A model generated the notes under the pieces. The model saw nothing but the letters and a program-made list of their open reading frames with translations. It searched no databases and had not been told where the DNA came from. A program made the translations under genes and the position numbers. Below, piece by piece: positions 58,474 through 64,000 of a stretch of DNA of 64,000 bases; the stretch's first letter is position 1, and every line of letters begins with the position of its first letter. This stretch comes from Cryptomeria japonica (lineage: Eukaryota > Streptophyta > Pinopsida > Cupressales > Cupressaceae). Where the stretch lies: assembly GCF_030272615.1 (NCBI RefSeq), contig NC_081412.1, forward strand, positions 25,512,501-25,576,500. The letters run 5' to 3'.

Positions 58474-59250
58474 ACACGCTCATCTTGTAGAGCATCATGA
58501 AGAAGTCTTCTATTTTGAGCAATATCTCTTGATACTCAACATTTCTAAACCTGGTGTGATGGTGATGGGATATATTCCCAAATTGTATCATCTTTGTGAT
58601 CAAGTCATTAGCTTTGATTAACTCTTCTGAAACTATCTACTCCCTTGGTCACGCTTGCACTTTCATTTCCATACTTGGGAATTCTCCTTCTTGTGATGTA
58701 TGTCTAATCTTTGATCGAGAATCTTCAACTATTTTCTTCCTTAACCCTTGATGCATGAAATTCCTTGCCTTGCCTTGGAACACTTCCTCGAGTTGTTGAA
58801 ATTCTTCTTGACGTAGGAGTATCTCCTTGTTGTACTAGCTTAGGATCTTGAATTTGTTGCAATGGTATCCCTCTTGATGTTGATCCTTGCACTTGCAATT
58901 TCATCCTTGATGTCTACTTCATGCGATTGAATCTTAGTGCTGTCCCGATTTCCTTCAAACGTTCTTTGATGAGTTCCATTCCCTTGATTGCCATGTCGTA
59001 GAGCTCTTCACTACTATGCATCTTTGAGCGCATTTCCTTAGGCATTACGGAGAAATTCCTTCCTTGAAACTTAATTCTCTCATTTGTGCTAGATCACTAT
59101 ATCAGCTTCCTTGGATGATTTGATCCCTCAGGTTGTGAATACTTTACGCTTGATTTACTTTTGCATTGAAATGCGACTCGTGTTTGCCTTGAAATATAGA
59201 CCTTGTCCTTGATATGATTGACCTCCTTGAATTTGTAGTGCAATCCTTAT
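58474..59250 (-). pseudogene. Family X coding relic upstream of LTR copy D
   Basis: The - strand has coding-like pieces with stops: a helical segment (SSEELYDMAIKGMELIKERL) near 58980, a Gln/Arg-rich segment (RGIPLQQIQDPKLVQQGD) near 58850, and a helical tail just before the LTR (NDLITKMIQFGNISHHHH). The position matches the terminal ORF of copy B; similarity of sequence is only suggestive. Confidence 0.4.
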
Positions 59251-59347
59251 GAAGTCCACTCTACGCTGCCCCTTTTGTTTCATCCTCATGCTCCATGCAT
59301 CAGACGTGGAAAAGAAAACATTTTACAGTTAAGAAGATTACAATGGC

Positions 59348-59553
59348 TATTAGAATATTAAAATAATGTTAATTTTAGTATTAATGCTCAATAGTGTATA
59401 TTCTATTTTAGTTAGATCGTCTACGATCTTCTCAGCAGTTTCTTATTAGAAACTTGCTATTCTTGTAAATATTCTTGTATTATTTATGAGCGTCTTGCTC
59501 ATTCTGTTAATTAATTAATTCTTTGAAATCCATATGCTTCTGCATTTGTTTTA
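59348..59553 (+). repeat. 5' LTR of the Copia element
   Basis: 206 bp, begins TATTAGAATATT and ends TTGTTTTA, directly followed by TGGTATCAGAG. Terminal bases TA..TA instead of TG..CA. The start is placed by analogy with the TSD-defined element at 24852. Confidence 0.85.
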
Positions 59554-59565
59554 TGGTATCAGAGT
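59554..59565 (+). promoter_or_regulatory. Primer-binding site of the Copia element
   Basis: TGGTATCAGAGT, one base off the usual tRNA-iMet site, abutting the LTR. Confidence 0.88.
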
Positions 59566-59592
59566 GGTAGTGATCTTGGGCGGATTTTTTTT

Positions 59593-59698
59593 CCTGTAAT
59601 TCACATTTTCGTGTGAGGACCTGTAATACACGTTTCGTGTGAGGACCTGTAATACACGTTTGTGTGTGAGGACCTATAATTCACGTTTTTGTGTGGGG
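59593..59698 (+). repeat. Leader tandem repeat, 4 units of 26-27 bp
   Basis: Units start at 59593, 59620, 59646 and 59673 with CCTGTAATACACGTTTCGTG-type sequence. Several contain a tiny palindrome such as ACACG-TTT-CGTGT. Confidence 0.88.
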
Positions 59699-59749
59699 GC
59701 TATCGCAAGGTTTTCTTGTCTGTGTGTTTGTGCTCGCAAGATCTCTGTT

Positions 59750-59985
59750 CTGTAACTCCCGCGTGACCTCTGCTTCGGTGTTCTGTCTGTCCGCGACCTT
59801 CGTGCGTCTGCGACCTCTGTGTGTTCGCGACGTCACGCAACCTGCACCCTCGGTGACGCGACCTGTGTTCGGCGGCGTTCGTGGCTCGGCGACGCGACCT
59901 GAAGACTCGTCGCGACCTTTGTTCGGCGGCGTCCGTGGCTCTGTGCGCGACCTGCAGACGTCGCACTGTTTTATGCTCGCTGCTG
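59750..59985 (+). repeat. CpG-rich leader with repeated GGCGTTCGTGGCTC motif
   Basis: A GC- and CpG-rich block unlike its surroundings. TTCGGCGGCGTTCGTGGCTC occurs at about 59870 and, with one change, at about 59921. Open frames on both strands here (134 and 123 codons) follow from composition and are not called as genes. Confidence 0.6.
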
Positions 59986-60312
59986 TGGGTTATAGAACCC
60001 GTGTGATCATCTCTACTGGTGACATGGCTCCCGTACCAAGTTTCCTTCGACTGCATTTTTTTTCTGGGCATCTCATGGCTTCCACAACCCTCTGAATTTT
60101 TTGATTAAGGTGTTTACCTTCCAGTTTTCATCGAAAATAAATTTTTCTTGCAGATTCTTGGTGGGTTTTTCGAAACCTCATCTGGGTAGTTGCTCGATTT
60201 TTCTATGTGCATCGTTTTCCGTGCCTCGATTTTTGAGCCAACGGATTTGAACTCGGTTTTCAGATTCCTTTTGGGTTCTCTCTCATCTTTCAGTACATTG
60301 GGAAACGTGCAA

Positions 60313-61110
60313 ATGGCTTCTCTCACCAATCTGATGTTAGAAGGCAGTCAACGCTTTAATGGCCACAATTACAACATCTGGAAACAGCGTATGTTGACCA
60401 TTTTTGAATATAGGCATCTTGACCAGCTTGTTTTGGGAAAAGAGCTCAGTCCTGGTACACTTGGTGTAGATCAAGATAAGTTTGATGAACGCAATTGGGA
60501 GGCAGTTATGCTTCTCAAACTCTCAGTGACTGATGATCAGTTACTGTAGATTCCTTTCGGCAAGACAGCTTCCGACATCTGGAAGCATTTGAAGGAATTG
60601 CATGAGACATCCGACAAGAGCCAAGCATTCTTTCTAAAGAATGAGCTAATGTCTCCATTATGATGGACGAACGTATGTCCTTACAGGAACACCTCACGAG
60701 TATTAAGGACATTCGAGATCAGCTCGAAGCTATTGGTCGGACTATGGAGGAAGAAGACATGGTAGTAATCACTTTGAAAAGTCTTCCAAAATCGTATGAA
60801 CACTTCATTGAGACCCTCAATATTACTTCCACTAATGTTGATCTGAAGTTTTCAGAATTGTGCACCAAACTTCTACAGCAGGATTGCTGGAAACAACAGT
60901 TTGGTAGTGGTACTACGTCAGTCTCCTCGGAAAATGCCTTCACAGCCCAATCCTTTCACAAGGATAAAGGTAAATTTCAGTCCTCTCAGGCTTCTCAGCA
61001 GAAAGGCTCTTCTCAGACATAGGATGGTGCTAAGAAGAAGAATGTGCAGTGCAATTACTGTCACAAGTACGGCCATATGAAGAAAGATTGCCGTCAGAGG
61101 CTCGATTCTG
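60313..61110 (+). pseudogene. Copia gag and zinc knuckle, broken
   Basis: Nucleocapsid precursor. ATG 60313 opens MASLTNLMLEGSQRFNGHNY with the W-x-x-R-M gag motif. A TAG at 60547-60549 and a one-base frameshift near 60650-60660 break it. The second part (60660-61019) carries the conserved LTSIKDIRDQLEAIG and LKSLPKSYEHFIETL segments and is ended by TAG 61020. After that stop the frame continues with the CCHC knuckle CNYCHKYGHMKKDC (about 61050-61091). Confidence 0.9.
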
Positions 61111-64000
61111 AACAAAAGAAGCAGGGAGGGTCGCACCAGAAGGTGCATGTTGCTGAATATTCCGAACAGAAGGAGTCTACCTTTTATGCCTTTATGGCTA
61201 AGAGGTCTTCAGATCATGCCAGGTCTTCTGCTTGGTACATCGACTCTGGTGCATCACGTCACTTTTCTCATCGGCGTGACTGGTTTACAGACTTCTCATC
61301 TTTCAGTGATTCCGTTGTATTTGGCGGAGGTGAGGAGTATACAGTTGTTAGCAGAGGCATTGTTCAGATACAATCTGGTGGTAGGACTCTCCTTTTCCTG
61401 AATGTGTACTATGTTCTTGGTATGGAACTTAATCTACTCTTTGTCAGTCAGATTATGAGGAATTCTCCTCAGCTAGATGTGGTGTTCATTGCTCACAAGT
61501 GTTCCATCATTGATCGGGAGACTCGTCTTACTGTTGCTGTTGGTCTAGAGGATCATGGCCTATATAGGCTTCTTGACATTGGTGATTCTCCTGAAGTGGC
61601 TCTAGCAGCTCGTGTTTCTCCTCTCAGCACTTTGTGGCATCAGAGATATGGACATCTCAACATTCAGTATCTCTCTCAGCTATCTTGGGAGGGACTTGTT
61701 TCAGGGTTACCTGATATTCAGACTCAACATCTTGGAGTATGTGGCGCCTGTCAAGCTGGCAAACAGCATCGAACTTCATTCACACATGGAAAGTCTTGGC
61801 ACACATCTAAGGTACTTCAATTACTTCATGCTGATATTTGTGGTCCTATGAATACATCTTCTGTTACTGGTTGCAAATACTTTTTGCTTATTGTAGATGA
61901 TTTTAGTAGAAAGATGTAGGTGTACTTTCTTAAACACAAATTAGATGTATTTAGTATCTTTCAGAAGTTTAAGTCCTTTGTTGAAAAAGAGTCTGGATAT
62001 AGCATCATTACTCTTAGGACAAATAACGGGGGGGAATTTTGTTCTTCTGCATTCTCCAACTTCTCTGATACCCATGGCATCAAACGCCAATTGACTACAC
62101 CCTACACTCCTCAGCAAAACAATGTTGTTGAGTGTCGCAATCGTACGGTTGTTGAGATGGCTCGCTGTATGTTACAACACAGGAGTGTTCCGAATAAGTA
62201 TTGGGCTGAAGCAGTGTTTACTGTTGTCTACCTCCTTAACCGTTCCCCTACTCAGGTTGTTAAGGGGAAGACTCCAGAAGAGGTTTGGTCTGGTCGGAAG
62301 CCTAAGATCAGCCACCTGAAAGTTTTTGGCTCTGTTGCCTATTTTTGGATTCCAGATGCTAAATGCTCCAAGTTGGATTCCAAAAGTCAGAAACTCATGA
62401 TGACAGGATACAGTGATCACCATAAGGCCTACAGACTGATTGATATAGACACTGAACGTCTTATCTTCAGTCGTGATGTTGTATTTGATGAAGACAGAGG
62501 ATTCTTTCAGTCCCCTTCTTCTGAGCCGTGTTCTGAGGATCAGCCTCACAGTGTTCTTATTCCATTAGGTTCGCCTAATGGGAGGGATGATGCAGAATCT
62601 ATTTTCGATGATGCACTACCTGAGTTTCCTCCGGAGAATAATCCTCCTCCTGCTGCTCCTGTTCCTGATCCTGAGCCTCTTCCAGCTCCTCCAGATGTTA
62701 GCACTTCTACTCTCCGGCCTAAATGGTGGGTCAAGACCATTGGTGATCTCAGGGATACTGAGCTCATTGAGGGTAGAACCTCCCGTAATAAGAGCAAACA
62801 GTAGCATACAGTCAATTTTGCTCTCATGGCTAACATACACAGTGTTTTTGAGCCTCAGACATATTCAGAGGCTAAAGGTATACCTGAGTGGGAACAGGCT
62901 ATGGAAGCTGAGTTCTAGAGTCTTCAGAAGAATCACACTTGGGCCCTTTCTGATCTTCCTTCAGGGAAGAAGCCCATTAGCTGCAAATGGGTGTACAAAG
63001 TAGAATACAAAGTTGATGGAACCCTAGACAAGTATAAGGCTCGTCTTGTTGCTCGTGGGTTCTCACAAAAAGAAGGCATTGACTACAAGGAGACGTTTGC
63101 TCCTACAGCCAAAATGAGTACCATACGGCTCGTTCTTGCCTTGGCAGCCCAGTTCAGTTGGAAAGTCCATCAGATGGACGTCAAGAGTGCTTTTTTGAAT
63201 GGTGACTTACAGGAAGAAGTCTACATGATGCAACCCCTAGGATTCAAGGTTGCTGGTCAAGAACAGAAGGTCTGTAGACTAGTCAAAGCACTCTATGGTT
63301 TGAAACAAGCTCCTCGGGCTTGGTACATGAAAACTGATAAGTACCTGACAGATCATGGTTTTCAGCGGAGTCCATCTGATGCAAACCTGTATATCAAGCA
63401 TACTAGTAATGATGTTCTGTTTGTGGTTGTCTATGTGGATGACTTAATCATTACTGGCAGTTCAACACATTTGATCACTGGGATCAAACAGGATTTGTGC
63501 CGCACCTTTGATATGACATATTTGGGACTTCTACATTACTACTTAGGAGTTGAAGTTTGGTAGACTGAGAACAGTATCTTTCTCTATCAGTCCAAGTATG
63601 CCAGAAGTCTTGTGGACAGGTTCAGAATGCAGGATTGCAAACCTGCCTCTACTCCTATGGAACCCGGGCTCAAACTTTCAGCTCAGTTATCTTCACCAGT
63701 TGTGGATGAATCTTTGTTCAGGCAACTAGTGGGCAGTCTCATCTATCTTACTGCCACTAGACCTGACATCAGTTTTGCAGTAAGCTACATTTCACGCTTC
63801 ATGACAGCTCCCAAGGCTGATCATTGGATAGTAGTGAAGCGTGTGCTTCGTTATGTGAGTGGCACTCCTGATTATGGACTTTTGTACACTTGGAGTTCTG
63901 ATCCTATACTCAGTGGCTACACAGATTTTGACTGGGCAGGTTCGGTTGATGACCGTAAGTCTACAGCAGGGTATGTGTTTAGTTTGGGATCTGGTGCTGT
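61111..64000 (+). pseudogene. Copia pol: protease, integrase, RT, RNase H (broken)
   Basis: A single frame, interrupted by TAG at 61917, 62802, 62916 and 63561. Domains: aspartic protease active site DSG at 61242 (WYIDSGASRHF); pre-integrase HHCC zinc region (HQRYGHLN to CGACQAGK); integrase core with first Asp in LHADICGP. The second Asp is replaced by Asn at 62022-62024 (LRTNNGGEF); the Glu is kept in VVECRNRTV. RT follows with KARLVARGFSQKEG, QMDVKSAFLNG and YVDD at 63432-63443, and an RNase H start with GYTDFDWAG near 63916. Most stops look like CAG-to-TAG changes. Spacing between domains is that of plant Copia elements. Confidence 0.95.

Larger units (their letters stand above)
59348..64000 (+). 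mobile_element. Copia retrotransposon, 5' LTR to RNase H, cut by window end
   Basis: 5' LTR 59348-59553, primer-binding site, about 750-bp GC-rich leader, gag (ATG 60313), zinc knuckle, protease, integrase, reverse transcriptase and the start of RNase H, all in Copia order. The 3' LTR lies past 64000. The leader segment 60149-60310 and gag start match the 1.9-kb derivative at 24852. It is dead: six TAG stops, one frameshift and one integrase catalytic substitution. It interrupts the family X coding relic. Confidence 0.95.

Noticed and set aside
59691-60095. 134-codon frame and opposing 123-codon frame in the Copia leader
   Set aside because: Located between primer site and gag in a CpG-rich repetitive leader; both strands are open because of composition.
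39032-64000. Further exons of the ABC1-like gene
   Set aside because: I searched by eye for the next conserved segment (FDEQPIAAASIAQVH type) and found none; a small or diverged exon could still have been missed.

Overview
The window is nuclear plant DNA, most likely from a conifer or other gymnosperm. It is AT-rich and dominated by decayed LTR retrotransposons, and its only recognisable host gene is stretched by introns of about 20 kb and at least 25 kb. The gymnosperm assignment is inferred from intron size, long solo LTRs and repeat style; no species-diagnostic gene was identified.

Host gene: an ABC1/UbiB-family atypical kinase gene of the ADCK1-like type runs on the + strand from the ATG at 17018. 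Four exons fit clean GT-AG junctions (17018-17215, 18628-18711, 38690-38830, 38961-39031) and encode the N-terminal membrane segment and the KxGQ motif. The catalytic exons must lie beyond 64000. Everything from 18712 to 38689 is intron 2 and everything after 39031 is intron 4.

Left flank (1-16.9 kb): a 5'-truncated L1-type LINE ORF2 (- strand, 3.2-5.86 kb); a 30-bp perfect hairpin at its truncation point; a 3.7-kb solo LTR with TSD TTAAG (7836-11551) containing a palindromic minisatellite; an unidentified coding relic (12-12.8 kb); a LINE ORF1 relic (14.0-15.5 kb); and a tandemly duplicated LINE tail (16.0-16.8 kb).

Intron 2: a long LTR with duplicated TATA boxes (21.7-24.3 kb); a complete 1.9-kb internally deleted Copia element with TSD TAAAT (24852-26754); and several members of one unclassified LTR family ('family X') in which an open reading frame ends just before a roughly 0.9-1.1-kb LTR (27.6-29.2, 29.4-33.6 and 36.8-38.5 kb). 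Between 34.5 and 36.4 kb, upstream of the largest such ORF, lies a roughly 166-bp-period array whose only well conserved part is a 33-bp hairpin core, with paired compensatory changes.

Intron 4: a cluster of small TTGTAAT hairpins (41.3-42.5 kb); an intronless B3-domain transcription-factor pseudogene resembling FUS3/ABI3 (46.6-47.2 kb, - strand); a non-autonomous hAT element with an 8-bp TSD (47975-48872); three LTRs beginning TGTAATGTCCCC (two are solo with TSDs, one is followed by a primer-binding site); a fourth family X LTR with a coding relic (57.4-59.2 kb); and a Copia element cut by the window end (59348-64000) that has six TAG nonsense codons, one frameshift and an Asp-to-Asn change in the integrase triad.

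The most notable theme is that several unrelated retroelement regions carry tandem or clustered palindromic units whose arms co-vary. No RNA gene or CRISPR array was found.
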